NCBI GenBank assembly: GCA_947449765.1
Contig: CANFSP010000002.1
Coordinates: 186,001 to 250,000 of the forward strand
Direction of reading: 5' to 3'
DNA from: Actinomycetota bacterium
GTDB lineage: Bacteria > Actinomycetota > Actinomycetes > Actinomycetales > Microbacteriaceae
Length of the DNA: 64,000 nucleotides
Below are positions 9,241 to 17,558 of the stretch, one piece after another. Made by a program: the position numbers and the translations under genes. The notes under the pieces were generated by a model. That model made no database searches, had not been told where the DNA came from, and saw only the letters and a list, made by a program, of their open reading frames with translations. Each line of letters opens with the position of its first letter. Position 1 is the first letter of the stretch.

Positions 9241-10259
9241 GCGTAATGAGTTTCCTCGGCGCAATTGGCGCCGCCCAAAAAGAAGCGATGGATGCTGACG
9301 ACCGCGTCATCATCATCGGTGAAGACGTTGAAGCAAACGTCTATGGAACCACCGGAGGCGGCAAGACCCGCCAAGAGACTGGTGACTTCGTGCAGATGTA
9401 TGGTCGCAACCGCATCCGCAATACCCCGATCTCTGAAGAGGGAATTGTGGGAGCTGCTGCCGGTGCCGCGATGACCGGTCTGCGTCCAATCGTTGACCTC
9501 TCGTACTCGAGTTTCTTGTACATGGCGATGGACCAGCTGGTGAACCAGGTTGCCAAGAACCGCTACATGTTCGGTGGACAAGCGTCGATGCCTGCGGTCT
9601 TCCGCTCAGCGATGTTCTACGGTCTCAACACGGGTGCACACCACTCTGACCGTCCGTACCCGATGTTCATGAACGTCCCCGGTCTCAAGATCATGGTGCC
9701 CTCAACCCCAAGCGACGCCAAGGGGCTCTTGCGCACCGCGATTGACATGGATGACCCCGTGCTCACCTTCGAGGCGTGCATCCTCTGGGGTCTCAAAGAA
9801 GAAGTGAACGATGATGAGTTCTGGCTGCCCTTCGGTGTGGCCCGCACGCACCGCGAGGGAACCGATGTGACCATCGTTGCCATCTCAAGTTCGGTGCAGG
9901 AAGCGCTGGCCGCGGCTGCGGAGCTTGAAGCAGAAGGTGTTTCTGTTGAGGTGATTGACCCGCGCACGCTGGTGCCGCTCGACAAGCAAGCGATTCTCAA
10001 CTCGGTCGCCAAGACCGGTCGACTGGTCGTCGTCGAACCGGCACACCGCACCTGCGGTGCAGCCGGTGAAATCAGCGCCATCGTTGCCGAAGAAGTCTTT
10101 GACTCACTCAAGGCTCCGATCGTGCGCCTCACCGCACCGGACATGCAGATTCCGTTCAGCCCGGCGCTTGAGAAGCAGATGTATCCGAGCAAGGACGGCA
10201 TCGTTGACGCCGTGCGACGCGTTACCGGACAAGCCCGTCTGGTCGCGGTCGGCGAGTAA
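9237..10259 (+). CDS. Thiamine-diphosphate-dependent dehydrogenase E1 component, beta subunit (AcoB/PdhB-like)
   Basis: Second half of the E1 heterotetramer, 340 residues. Typical beta-subunit blocks are IGEDVE near residue 25, RIRNTPISEEGIVGAAAGAAMTGLRPI, and the active-site region TGAHHSDRPYPMFMNVPGLKIMVPS. The transketolase C-terminal domain follows (VEVIDPRTLVPLD, later VVEPAHRTCGAAGE). It overlaps the alpha gene as ATGA and is followed 24 nt later by the lipoyl carrier. No E3 (dihydrolipoyl dehydrogenase) lies in the window, so that subunit must be shared from elsewhere. Confidence 0.93.
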   Translation: MSVMSFLGAIGAAQKEAMDADDRVIIIGEDVEANVYGTTGGGKTRQETGDFVQMYGRNRIRNTPISEEGIVGAAAGAAMTGLRPIVDLSYSSFLYMAMDQLVNQVAKNRYMFGGQASMPAVFRSAMFYGLNTGAHHSDRPYPMFMNVPGLKIMVPSTPSDAKGLLRTAIDMDDPVLTFEACILWGLKEEVNDDEFWLPFGVARTHREGTDVTIVAISSSVQEALAAAAELEAEGVSVEVIDPRTLVPLDKQAILNSVAKTGRLVVVEPAHRTCGAAGEISAIVAEEVFDSLKAPIVRLTAPDMQIPFSPALEKQMYPSKDGIVDAVRRVTGQARLVAVGE

Positions 10260-10283
10260 GTACACACAGAAAAGGACACACAC

Positions 10284-10526
10284 ATGGCACGCGTAGAAGT
10301 ACTGCTCCCGCAGTGGGGCATGGGAATGAGCGAAGGCTCGATCGTCACCTGGCTCAAAAAAGTTGGGGATCAGGTCGTCGAAGACGAACCCATGGCCGAA
10401 GTTGAAGCGGAGAAGGTTGAAGAGACCCTCGAAGCACCCGCGACCGGAACCATCACCGAAATCCTCGTTGCCGAGGGTGAAACGGTGGAGGTCCGCACGA
10501 TCGTGGCTGTCATCGAGACCGCGTAA
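10284..10526 (+). CDS. Free-standing lipoyl-domain protein
   Basis: An 80-residue protein that is a lipoyl domain and nothing else. The lipoylation hairpin EAEKVEE puts the modified lysine at K44, and the GDQVVEDEPMAEVE and APATGTI blocks are standard. In usual complexes this domain is the N-terminus of E2; here it ends with a stop, without a peripheral-subunit-binding domain. It should act as a diffusible swinging arm between the E1 encoded just upstream and the separate E2 domain at 11486. A lipoate ligase in the same run probably charges it. Confidence 0.93.
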   Translation: MARVEVLLPQWGMGMSEGSIVTWLKKVGDQVVEDEPMAEVEAEKVEETLEAPATGTITEILVAEGETVEVRTIVAVIETA

Positions 10527-10592
10527 CCGCGGTCCACAGAACACACCTGATGCGACCCACGTGGGTGCAGCAGTTTGAGAAAGGAATCCCTG

Positions 10593-11480
10593 ATGGGAAA
10601 GGTTGATCCACTTGGCCTCGTAAGGCAGGCCCAAGCAGGCGGCTACGCGGTTGGTGCATTCAACATGCACAACCCGGAAACAACTCAGGCGTTGATTCGC
10701 GCCGCTGAGATTGCCGATGCGCCCGTATTCTTGCAGGTGGGTCGCGCGATTGTTCCGCACATGGGCGTGCGGGAGGCGTATGAGATGACCCGCCGTGAAC
10801 TCGACAAAGCCGAGATCGACGTGCCGATTCACCTCGACCACGGAACTTACGACGAGGTTTTCGAGGCGATCAAGCTCGGGTTTGATTCGATCATGTTCGA
10901 TGGAGCCCACCTCGAGTTCGAAGAAAACATTCGGGTGACGCGCGAGGTAGTGAACATCTGCCACGCGTTCGGCATTCCAGTCGAGGCGGAGCTGGGCAAG
11001 ATCCCGGATGCTGCCGCCAACATCAATTGGGAGGACTACTACACCAAGGTGGATGAAGCCGAACGCTTCGTGGCCGAAACCGGTGTTGACCTTCTCGCCA
11101 TCTCTGCCGGTGTCATGCATGGCGTGACCGGCATTGAACCCCAACCGCTCGACATTGAGCGCATTAGGGCTATTCGCGACGTAACCGGAATTCCGTTGGT
11201 GCTTCACGGAGCTTCCGGTGTACCCCTCGACCAGCTTCGGGCTGCTATGGAGGTGGGTGTTCACAAGTTGAACGCCGACACCGATCTGCGTCACGCGTTC
11301 CGCGCGGGCTTTGAAGAAAAGTGGGCTGAGGGTGACCGTCAGTTGGAGGAAGCGATGTCTCTCGGGCGCGAACGGATGATCGTCGCGACCGTGGAGAAGA
11401 TGCGGGAGTACGGCTGCGCAGGAACAGCCGGTTACTCCACACTCACCTCGTCCATCGAATCTGCTGTATTCGCTGGCTAA
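10593..11480 (+). CDS. Class II (zinc) aldolase, FBA/GatY/IolJ family
   Basis: Cleaves a ketose phosphate to dihydroxyacetone phosphate and an aldehyde. The 295 residues show the family order: AFNMHN, zinc-binding HLDHG, MFDGAHLEFEENI, VEAELGKI, AISAGVMHG with a zinc histidine, LVLHGASG, and the phosphate-binding KLNADTDLR. The ATG at 10593 follows GAGAAAGGAA, so it is preferred to the upstream in-frame TTG. It sits between the lipoyl carrier and the E2 domain, which is unusual and ties it to the same pathway. Substrate could be fructose-bisphosphate, tagatose-bisphosphate or another ketose phosphate. Confidence 0.9.
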   Translation: MGKVDPLGLVRQAQAGGYAVGAFNMHNPETTQALIRAAEIADAPVFLQVGRAIVPHMGVREAYEMTRRELDKAEIDVPIHLDHGTYDEVFEAIKLGFDSIMFDGAHLEFEENIRVTREVVNICHAFGIPVEAELGKIPDAAANINWEDYYTKVDEAERFVAETGVDLLAISAGVMHGVTGIEPQPLDIERIRAIRDVTGIPLVLHGASGVPLDQLRAAMEVGVHKLNADTDLRHAFRAGFEEKWAEGDRQLEEAMSLGRERMIVATVEKMREYGCAGTAGYSTLTSSIESAVFAG

Positions 11481-11485
11481 CGATC

Positions 11486-12148
11486 ATGAGTGACGACGGC
11501 ATCGTTGTACCCCTGACGGGAATACATCGGAGTGCTGCCAAGCACATGGTGCGGGCTTGGCAGTCTCCGGTGTTCCATCTCAACATAGACGTGGACATGA
11601 CCGAGCTCACTCGCGTCAAGCAGGAGGAGCCTTCGGCAACCGTGACGGATGCCATTGTCGCCGCTGTTGCCCGGGCTCTCGGTGAGGTCCCCGAAGTAAA
11701 CGTGCACGTGGGAGACGAGGAGCTGACCAGGTTTGCGAAAGCGAACATTGGTATTGCGGTGGCGAGCCCTAAAGGGCTTGTCGTTCCGGTCATTCACGAT
11801 GTGGCATCAAAGTCCCTGTCTGAGATTGCGACGGCACGGGCAGACATTGTCTCTCGGGCTCGAGAGGGTGCGCTGGCACGTCCCGACATCACCGGGGGAA
11901 CCTTCACCATTTCCAATCTCGGCATGATGGGGATTACCCGTTTCGACGCCATCCTCAATGTGCCGCAAGCCGCCATCCTCGCGGTCGGTGCAACAGAGCA
12001 GCGCTTCGTTGGCGGGCCCGAAAATCCACGGTGGCGTCCCATCGCGGAATTCACCCTCACCTGTGACCACCGGGCTCTCGACGGGGCAACCGGTGCTCGC
12101 TTTCTCGGTGCACTGAAGACCGCTCTCGAAGCCCCGCTGGGAGTGTGA
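11486..12148 (+). CDS. E2 acyltransferase catalytic domain without lipoyl or subunit-binding domain
   Basis: A 220-residue protein matching only the C-terminal catalytic domain of dihydrolipoamide acyltransferases. It begins with the PLTGIHRSAAKHM helix, contains IGIAVASPKGLVVPVI and GTFTISNLGMMG, and ends with the active-site motif CDHRALDG. Full E2 proteins are usually 370-550 residues and start with lipoyl and peripheral-subunit-binding domains, both missing here. It should transfer the acyl group from the separate lipoyl protein to CoA. It starts 6 nt after the aldolase stop, so the genes are co-transcribed. Confidence 0.92.
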   Translation: MSDDGIVVPLTGIHRSAAKHMVRAWQSPVFHLNIDVDMTELTRVKQEEPSATVTDAIVAAVARALGEVPEVNVHVGDEELTRFAKANIGIAVASPKGLVVPVIHDVASKSLSEIATARADIVSRAREGALARPDITGGTFTISNLGMMGITRFDAILNVPQAAILAVGATEQRFVGGPENPRWRPIAEFTLTCDHRALDGATGARFLGALKTALEAPLGV

Positions 12149-12240
12149 CTCGTGTATATGCCGAAAACGGAATATTTCAGCGACGCAGCATGCTCGAGGA
12201 TGTCGACGGGCGGAGAACGTAGGCAGATCGCGAGCGCGGT

Positions 12241-12987
12241 ATGAAATCTCAGACGCTCATTAGAGGCAAAGCAGGTCGTTACGACTGGGGTTTGATTCCC
12301 CTGTCTGATTTGCAGGCGTCGAAGCGCCTGTTGCATGTCGTGGCAAGCCGGCCAGAGCTGGGTTCAGTGATGCGCGTCTATCAACCCGGACCAACCTTGG
12401 CCTTCAGTCGCAAAGAAGAAACCATGCCGGGTTTTGCCGAGGCGGTAAGTGAAGCCCTGGCCTTTGGCTTTGAACCAGTCATCCGCCCTGCCGGTGGGCG
12501 CATGGTTGCGCTCGATCAGCAGTGGCTTGTCGTTGACATCGTCTCGCCCGAACCCGACCACGCGAAACCGCACCGTGACGTTTACACCGCCTATGGTGAC
12601 CTGTTCATCGAAGCGCTGGCATCGCTTGGTGTGCAGGCCGGTATGGGTCCCGTTCCCGGGGAATATTGCCCGGGGGATTACAGCATCAATGCTCGAGGCG
12701 CCGTAAAAATCGTGGGAACCGCCCAACGGGTCACGCGAGATGCGCGACTCTTTAGCGCGAGCATCCCCTTCGAAATCACCCCCAGCGTGCGGGAGATGTT
12801 CATTCGCATCAATCGAATCTTAGATCTGGAGTGGAATCCCGACACGTTGGGCTCGATTAGCTCTGAGGCTCCGTCGGTAACGCTCGATGAACTTGAACGC
12901 GCACTCATCGGCGTTCTCGCTCAGGACTCAGCCCTCGAATGCTCGCTCTCAGACGTCTTTAGCTCACAGAGCACGGCAGCCGCATAG
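12241..12987 (+). CDS. Lipoate-protein ligase A family protein
   Basis: Attaches lipoate (or transfers octanoyl/lipoyl groups) to lipoyl domains. The 248 residues contain the family block RPAGGRMV (82-89) and KIVGTAQR with the invariant lysine K156, preceded by a GEYCPGDYSIN segment. The C-terminal accessory domain is short. Located 92 nt after the E2 domain in the same orientation, it probably serves the free-standing lipoyl carrier. No strong ribosome site is seen before the ATG at 12241, so the exact start is uncertain. Octanoyltransferase activity (LipM-like) is the main alternative. Confidence 0.85.
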   Translation: MKSQTLIRGKAGRYDWGLIPLSDLQASKRLLHVVASRPELGSVMRVYQPGPTLAFSRKEETMPGFAEAVSEALAFGFEPVIRPAGGRMVALDQQWLVVDIVSPEPDHAKPHRDVYTAYGDLFIEALASLGVQAGMGPVPGEYCPGDYSINARGAVKIVGTAQRVTRDARLFSASIPFEITPSVREMFIRINRILDLEWNPDTLGSISSEAPSVTLDELERALIGVLAQDSALECSLSDVFSSQSTAAA

Positions 12988-13028
12988 TTGCCGATCGGTG
13001 TGGCACCCATTTTTGTGAAAGGAACGAC

Positions 13029-14747
13029 ATGACACCCAAAGGAAACGCAAGCCTGGTACGTGAGGAATTCACGGGACTTGCTGAGGGAACAACTGACGTC
13101 CTCATCATTGGCGGCGGCATCAACGGTATTTCGATCATGCGTGATCTCAGCCTGCAGGGTGTGCGCGTCACTCTTGTCGACCGCGGTGATGTGATGTCCG
13201 GCGCTTCAGCGGCGTCGTCGCACATGATTCACGGTGGGATTCGATACCTCGAGAATGGGGAATTTCGCCTGGTCCGCGAATCCGTCCAGGAACGAAACGA
13301 TCTGTTGCGAACAGCGCCGCATGTGGTCAAGCCACTGCGAACCACGGTTCCCATCTTTTCGCTGACCGCAGGACTCGTTGAAGCACCATTCAAAATGATG
13401 CACGTCCGAAAGGGTAAGCGTTCGGAACGCGGCGCCCTACTCATTGGTATCGGCTTGATGATCTACGAATCGTTCAGTCGAGTCAACGGCGTTATGCCGC
13501 GATTCAGTTTTGTCGGAAAGAAGGGGGCGACCGCGCTTCTGCCATCGCTCCATCCGGGAGTCAAGTACGTTGCGAGCTACTACGACGCCTCGGTTCACGA
13601 GCCAGAGCGCCTCGCCCTCGATTTGGTGCAGGATTCCCTCGCCACGGGGAATGCCCGTGTGGTGACTTACGCCGAAGCGGTTGGAGTCGCGGATGGCGCT
13701 GTTCTGCTCAAAGATGCACTCACCGACTCGATGGTTGCCGTTCGAGCAGATATCGTCATCAACGCATCCGGGCCGCTCACGGACATCACGAATGAGGCAT
13801 TGGGGCGAGACACCCGATTTATGGGTGGCACAAAGGGCTCCCACATCGTGGTCGATCACCCTGAGCTGTATGCCGAACTCGCTGGCCGGGAACTCTTTTT
13901 CGAGAACACCGATGGCCGTATCGTGCTGATTTACCCGGTCAAGGGGCGTGTTCTCATCGGCACGACGGACATCTTCGTTGACCCGAGACAACCGGTGACC
14001 TGCACAGAAGACGAGGTGGATTACTTCTTCGAATTGGTCAAGCACGTCCTGCCGGGCATCCACTTGGATCGATCTCAGATTGTCTTCCGATTCTCCGGGA
14101 TTCGTCCGCTGCCCAAGCAGGATGTTTCAGCGGCCGGATTTGTTTCGCGCGACTACCGAATTGACGAGGACACGTTGCCTGGAACCTCGGAGGTTCCCTT
14201 CTTGAGTGTGGTCGGCGGAAAATGGACGACGTTCCGAGCGCTAGGGGAGCACGTCTCCTCGATCGTGCTCGACACGTTGGGTCGAGTTCGTCGGCAGTCC
14301 ACTCGAGGACTCCAGATTGGTGGAGGCAAAGACTTTCCCGCTTCCGCAGGAGAACGAGATGAGTGGTTGAGCCGCCACAGCGCGGTGTTACCCACTCACC
14401 GAGTAGAGCAATTGCTCGACCGCTACGGTACCCGTGCCCAGGCACTGATTGAGGTTCTGGAGCGTGAGGGCGACACCCCGCTTGAGACGCTGTCCACTTT
14501 CAGTCGCCAAGAAATCGCTTTTCTCGTTCGGGTTGAGCAGTCTGTTCGACTCGATGATGTGCTGCTACGCCGCACCACACTCGCATTTGCGGGGGAGCTT
14601 ACTGAGGCGCGAGTTTCCGAAATCGCCGAAGTAACTGGACACGTTCTTGGGTGGGACGCGAGGCGTCGTGACCGCGAGATTGATCGGGCGTGGGGCATCC
14701 TCCGCTCGAGGCACGGCGTAAGCGATTCCGAACGGCTGGTTTTTTGA
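13029..14747 (+). CDS. FAD-dependent glycerol-3-phosphate dehydrogenase family protein (first copy)
   Basis: Membrane-associated flavoenzyme of 572 residues that by family oxidises sn-glycerol-3-phosphate to dihydroxyacetone phosphate. The FAD motif GGGING (28-33) is followed by SHMIHGGIRYLENGEFRLVRES, a GlpD hallmark, and later by GTTDIF and VGGKWTTFRALGE, ending with a C-terminal DAO_C-like helical domain. It follows lplA by 41 nt with AAAGGAA before its ATG. A second GlpD homologue is encoded at 23931; one copy may act on a different polyol phosphate, as EryB does in erythritol degradation. This last point is inference. Confidence 0.9.
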   Translation: MTPKGNASLVREEFTGLAEGTTDVLIIGGGINGISIMRDLSLQGVRVTLVDRGDVMSGASAASSHMIHGGIRYLENGEFRLVRESVQERNDLLRTAPHVVKPLRTTVPIFSLTAGLVEAPFKMMHVRKGKRSERGALLIGIGLMIYESFSRVNGVMPRFSFVGKKGATALLPSLHPGVKYVASYYDASVHEPERLALDLVQDSLATGNARVVTYAEAVGVADGAVLLKDALTDSMVAVRADIVINASGPLTDITNEALGRDTRFMGGTKGSHIVVDHPELYAELAGRELFFENTDGRIVLIYPVKGRVLIGTTDIFVDPRQPVTCTEDEVDYFFELVKHVLPGIHLDRSQIVFRFSGIRPLPKQDVSAAGFVSRDYRIDEDTLPGTSEVPFLSVVGGKWTTFRALGEHVSSIVLDTLGRVRRQSTRGLQIGGGKDFPASAGERDEWLSRHSAVLPTHRVEQLLDRYGTRAQALIEVLEREGDTPLETLSTFSRQEIAFLVRVEQSVRLDDVLLRRTTLAFAGELTEARVSEIAEVTGHVLGWDARRRDREIDRAWGILRSRHGVSDSERLVF

Positions 14748-14772
14748 CAGGCTTCTGTCACGCATGCATAAT
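14744..14772 (+). promoter_or_regulatory. Strong candidate promoter before the epoxide hydrolase gene
   Basis: TTGACA (14744-14749) and CATAAT (14767-14772) are spaced exactly 17 bp. The -35 box overlaps the stop codon of the upstream glpD-like gene. Confidence 0.7.
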
Positions 14773-14800
14773 TGAATAGATAATCATTGTCCGAATATTT
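14773..14800. promoter_or_regulatory. Candidate SorC-type operator pair
   Basis: TGAATAGATAATCA (14773-14786) and GAATATTT (14793-14800) follow the -10 box directly and resemble the TGAATATTCA motif of the other gaps, imperfectly. Confidence 0.4.
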
Positions 14801-14839
14801 ACTGTCCTACGACATCAACACGAACAACGAGGTTCCATA

Positions 14840-16075
14840 ATGGCTCACAAATACGATGTAAAGCCTTACACGATACATTTTAGCGACGAAGAGCTCGCTG
14901 ACATGATGAATCGTCTTCGCCACACGCGTTACCCCGATGACTTTGGGAACGACGACTGGCGCTACGGGTACAACACCGACTACCACCGCAAGCTCGTCGA
15001 GTACTGGGTAAACGAGTACGACTGGCGTGACGTTGAACGTCGCATGAATGAACTGCCGCACTTCAAGGTGGACATCATGGGCGTTCCCTTGCACTTCATC
15101 CACGTCAAAGGCTCGGGAAAGAACCCGATGCCGTTGCTCCTGCACCACGGTTGGCCCTGGACTTTCTGGGATGTGCGCAAGGTGATTGAACCCTTCACAA
15201 ACCCTGAAAAGTTTGGTGGAAGCGCGGATGACGCCTTCGACGTCGTACTGATCTCGCTTCCTGGCTACGGATTCTCCTCGCCACTACACGAGACGGGTTG
15301 GAACTGGTGGCACACCGCAGACCTCGAGAACACCCTGATGAAGGATGTCCTTGGGTATGAGAAGTACGCCACCGCGGGTGGTGACTGGGGTGCGCTCATT
15401 GCCCAGCAGCACGGTCACAAGTACGAAAATGATGTGATTGGCGTCTATACGCATTTCCCGGCTCAAATGAGTCACTACCTTGCTGACCACCCGGATCAGC
15501 CTGCGGGCGTGGAATTCGATGTGAAGCTGGGTCTGCCCGCGGCAGGCGAGTACACGGCTGAGGAGGCCGGCTGGTTCGAACGTGGAAAGCTCTTCGTTGA
15601 AAACGAGAGTGGATACGGTGAAATCCAGCTGACCAAGCCCCAGACACTGGCGGCACTCGTTGCTGACTCGCCGGCAGCTCAGCTCGCATGGATTACCGAG
15701 AAGCGTTACTTCTGGGGTCTTGCCGAGCGCGGCGAAGGCTCTGAGGCATTCGAGAAGGTCTGGCCCAAAGAAGACCTGATCACGACTGCCCTCATCTACT
15801 ACTTAACCAACACCGGTGGCACGAGTTCGCGCTACTACTGGGAGTGCCGCGGTAACGCGTGGACGCCAAGCCACAACCGCTTCCCGGTTGTCGGCGTCCC
15901 CACGGCCGTCAGTATCTTCCCGGGCGAGATCTACAAGCCACCGATGACCTGGACCAGCAAGTACTTCAACTTGCAGCAGTATCGGGTGCACAACGAGGGT
16001 GGGCACTTTGCTCCTCTCGAAGTTCCCGAGATCTACGTGGACGACGTTCGCACGTTCTTCCGCACCCTTCGCTAG
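14840..16075 (+). CDS. Epoxide hydrolase, EHN domain plus alpha/beta-hydrolase (EphA/microsomal-like)
   Basis: Opens an epoxide to a vicinal diol. The 411 residues start with the EHN domain (IHFSDEELADMMNRLRHTRYPDD), followed by an alpha/beta-hydrolase domain with oxyanion motif HGWP (103-106), nucleophile D182 in GGDWG, and the C-terminal histidine in NEGGHFAPLEVP. Length and order fit the microsomal-type family. It has its own promoter and operator-like sites, and GAGGTT precedes the ATG. A diol product could feed the kinases and dehydrogenases of this regulon, but that link is speculative; detoxification is the alternative. Confidence 0.88.
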   Translation: MAHKYDVKPYTIHFSDEELADMMNRLRHTRYPDDFGNDDWRYGYNTDYHRKLVEYWVNEYDWRDVERRMNELPHFKVDIMGVPLHFIHVKGSGKNPMPLLLHHGWPWTFWDVRKVIEPFTNPEKFGGSADDAFDVVLISLPGYGFSSPLHETGWNWWHTADLENTLMKDVLGYEKYATAGGDWGALIAQQHGHKYENDVIGVYTHFPAQMSHYLADHPDQPAGVEFDVKLGLPAAGEYTAEEAGWFERGKLFVENESGYGEIQLTKPQTLAALVADSPAAQLAWITEKRYFWGLAERGEGSEAFEKVWPKEDLITTALIYYLTNTGGTSSRYYWECRGNAWTPSHNRFPVVGVPTAVSIFPGEIYKPPMTWTSKYFNLQQYRVHNEGGHFAPLEVPEIYVDDVRTFFRTLR

Positions 16076-16081
16076 GCCCGC

Positions 16082-16164
16082 AGGCAGGATGCTCGCTCTC
16101 GCTGAATACTCAGACTCGTCGGGCATCCTGCCTCACTGAAAGCGGGTGTTTTCCCCGCTTTCAG
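16082..16164 (+). terminator. Two consecutive hairpins after the epoxide hydrolase gene
   Basis: An 11-bp stem (16082-16092 with 16123-16133) with a long loop is followed by a perfect 11-bp stem CTGAAAGCGGG / CCCGCTTTCAG (16136-16146, 16154-16164). No T-run follows, so termination strength is uncertain. Confidence 0.5.
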
Positions 16165-16205
16165 GTAACAAAAAAATAACAACTGAATATTTTTTCGCAA
16201 TTGGC

Positions 16206-16299
16206 TTGAATATTCCAAACGGGTGTGATACCTCTAGATAGAATGTTCAAGCAAATATTGAATGAATATTCAACTCTCACACTGACGTGATATATTCAC
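16206..16299. promoter_or_regulatory. Cluster of candidate SorC-type operators before the second binding-protein gene
   Basis: Three sites lie in 94 nt: TTGAATATTCCAA (16206-16218), TGAATATTCA (16263-16272, a perfect palindrome within a longer AT-rich stretch) and GTGATATATTCAC (16287-16299). A TAGAAT at 16239 could be a -10 box, but no convincing -35 was found. Confidence 0.55.
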
Positions 16300-16315
16300 A
16301 CGAAACAAGGAGTCA

Positions 16316-17470
16316 ATGATGTCTCTACGTAAGACCTTCGCTCGCGCAACGCGCGTGGCTGGTATTGCGGCAGCGGTCTCGCTTTTCGCGCTGGCCGGCT
16401 GTACGTCCACCGCTGGTGGCGCTTCGTCGTCACAGCCACTGAAGAAAGAAGACCTCGTCTTCGTTTGTTCAGTGATCAACACCACCAACCCTTACTTCGC
16501 TGCAAACATCGAGGGCTGCCAGTCACTCGGTAAGAAGCTGGGTATCCCGGTTGAGGTTGTTGACTCGAACGGTTCTTCGCAGACCGAAATCTCGAAGATC
16601 CAGGCCATCCTGGCCGGAGGTAAGAAGGCTGTCGTCTTCGTCAACACCGTTGCAAGCTCTGACGCACCGACTATTGTCAACGCGGTCAAGGCTGCTGGTG
16701 GCTTCGTCACCATCTGGTGGAACAAGCCTGACAACCTCGACCCCGCTGAGGTCGGCAACAACTTTGTTGCTTTCCAGAAGCACTCGGGTATCGATTCGGG
16801 TAAGTGCACCACTGAGGCCCTCTCCAAGGCCATCGGTGAAAAGGGTGGAATCATCGCTCTCCCCGGCGTCCAGGACTCGACCACCAGCGCAACCCGCGTT
16901 GCCGGTCTGAAAGAAGCTCTCGCTACTGAGTTCCCCAACGTTGAGCTTCTCGACGTTCGTCCGTCCAACTGGGACCCCCAGCTTGCGTACAAGAACGCCA
17001 AGGACCTGATTGCCAAGTACGGCGACCAGATCAAGGGTGTCTGGACGGCTGACGACGGAATGCAGATTGGTGCCATGCAGGCATTCAGCGAGGCTGGTCT
17101 GCTCGACAAGGTGAAGTTCGTTTCTGACGGTCTCTACCCGCCCACCATTGAGTCAATGAAGAAGCACGAAGGTAACGACGCAATCGTCGGCGAGACCTTC
17201 CACCGCGGCTACATGGCTTCGGCAATCGGTCTCTACACCGCTTACCTCGCTGCCATTGGTGAAATCGACCCCAGCACGCTTCCGCACGAAAAGCGCGACA
17301 GCATGTTCAAGATCAGCTGTGTCACCCCCGACAACCTCGACGAGTTCCTCAAGTGGGACAACGATGTTGACGGATGGGTTGACCAGCTCATCGAAAAGGG
17401 TCCGTGGGACACCGAGCCCGTCCCACTCGTTGCTGGTGGCCCTGAGGTCATCAAGCCCGAGTACAAGTAA
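16316..17470 (+). CDS. Sugar ABC transporter substrate-binding lipoprotein (second system)
   Basis: Extracellular solute receptor of 384 residues with a lipoprotein signal: basic MMSLRKTFARATR, a hydrophobic stretch, then lipobox LAGC (Cys about residue 28), so it is anchored to the outer face of the membrane. The mature part is a type-1 periplasmic fold (Peripla_BP_4; ribose/rhizopine-like), with VFVCSVINTTNPYFAANIEGCQ at its start and a WTADDGMQIGAMQAFSEAG block. Two adjacent ATGs follow AAGGAG; 16316 or 16319 may be used. It heads the second import operon and lies behind three operator-like palindromes, so it is probably strongly inducible. Confidence 0.92.
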   Translation: MMSLRKTFARATRVAGIAAAVSLFALAGCTSTAGGASSSQPLKKEDLVFVCSVINTTNPYFAANIEGCQSLGKKLGIPVEVVDSNGSSQTEISKIQAILAGGKKAVVFVNTVASSDAPTIVNAVKAAGGFVTIWWNKPDNLDPAEVGNNFVAFQKHSGIDSGKCTTEALSKAIGEKGGIIALPGVQDSTTSATRVAGLKEALATEFPNVELLDVRPSNWDPQLAYKNAKDLIAKYGDQIKGVWTADDGMQIGAMQAFSEAGLLDKVKFVSDGLYPPTIESMKKHEGNDAIVGETFHRGYMASAIGLYTAYLAAIGEIDPSTLPHEKRDSMFKISCVTPDNLDEFLKWDNDVDGWVDQLIEKGPWDTEPVPLVAGGPEVIKPEYK

Positions 17471-17485
17471 CAACGGGTAAAACCA

Positions 17486-17522
17486 CTTCTGGCCGCAGCA
17501 CCTCGTGCGCTGCGGCCAGAAG
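17486..17522 (+). terminator. Strong intra-operon hairpin after the second binding-protein gene
   Basis: A 14-bp perfect stem CTTCTGGCCGCAGC (17486-17499) / GCTGCGGCCAGAAG (17509-17522) sits between binding protein and permease without a T-run, at the same place as the hairpin at 572-617 in the first system. Confidence 0.6.
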
Positions 17523-17558
17523 CCCCCTCAACGATTTGATAATCGAAAGGTCGAGAAC

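Noticed and set aside
10104-11294. 396-codon open frame on the minus strand
   Set aside because: Lies opposite E1 beta, the lipoyl protein and the aldolase, all with intact motifs; no ribosome site or recognisable domain.
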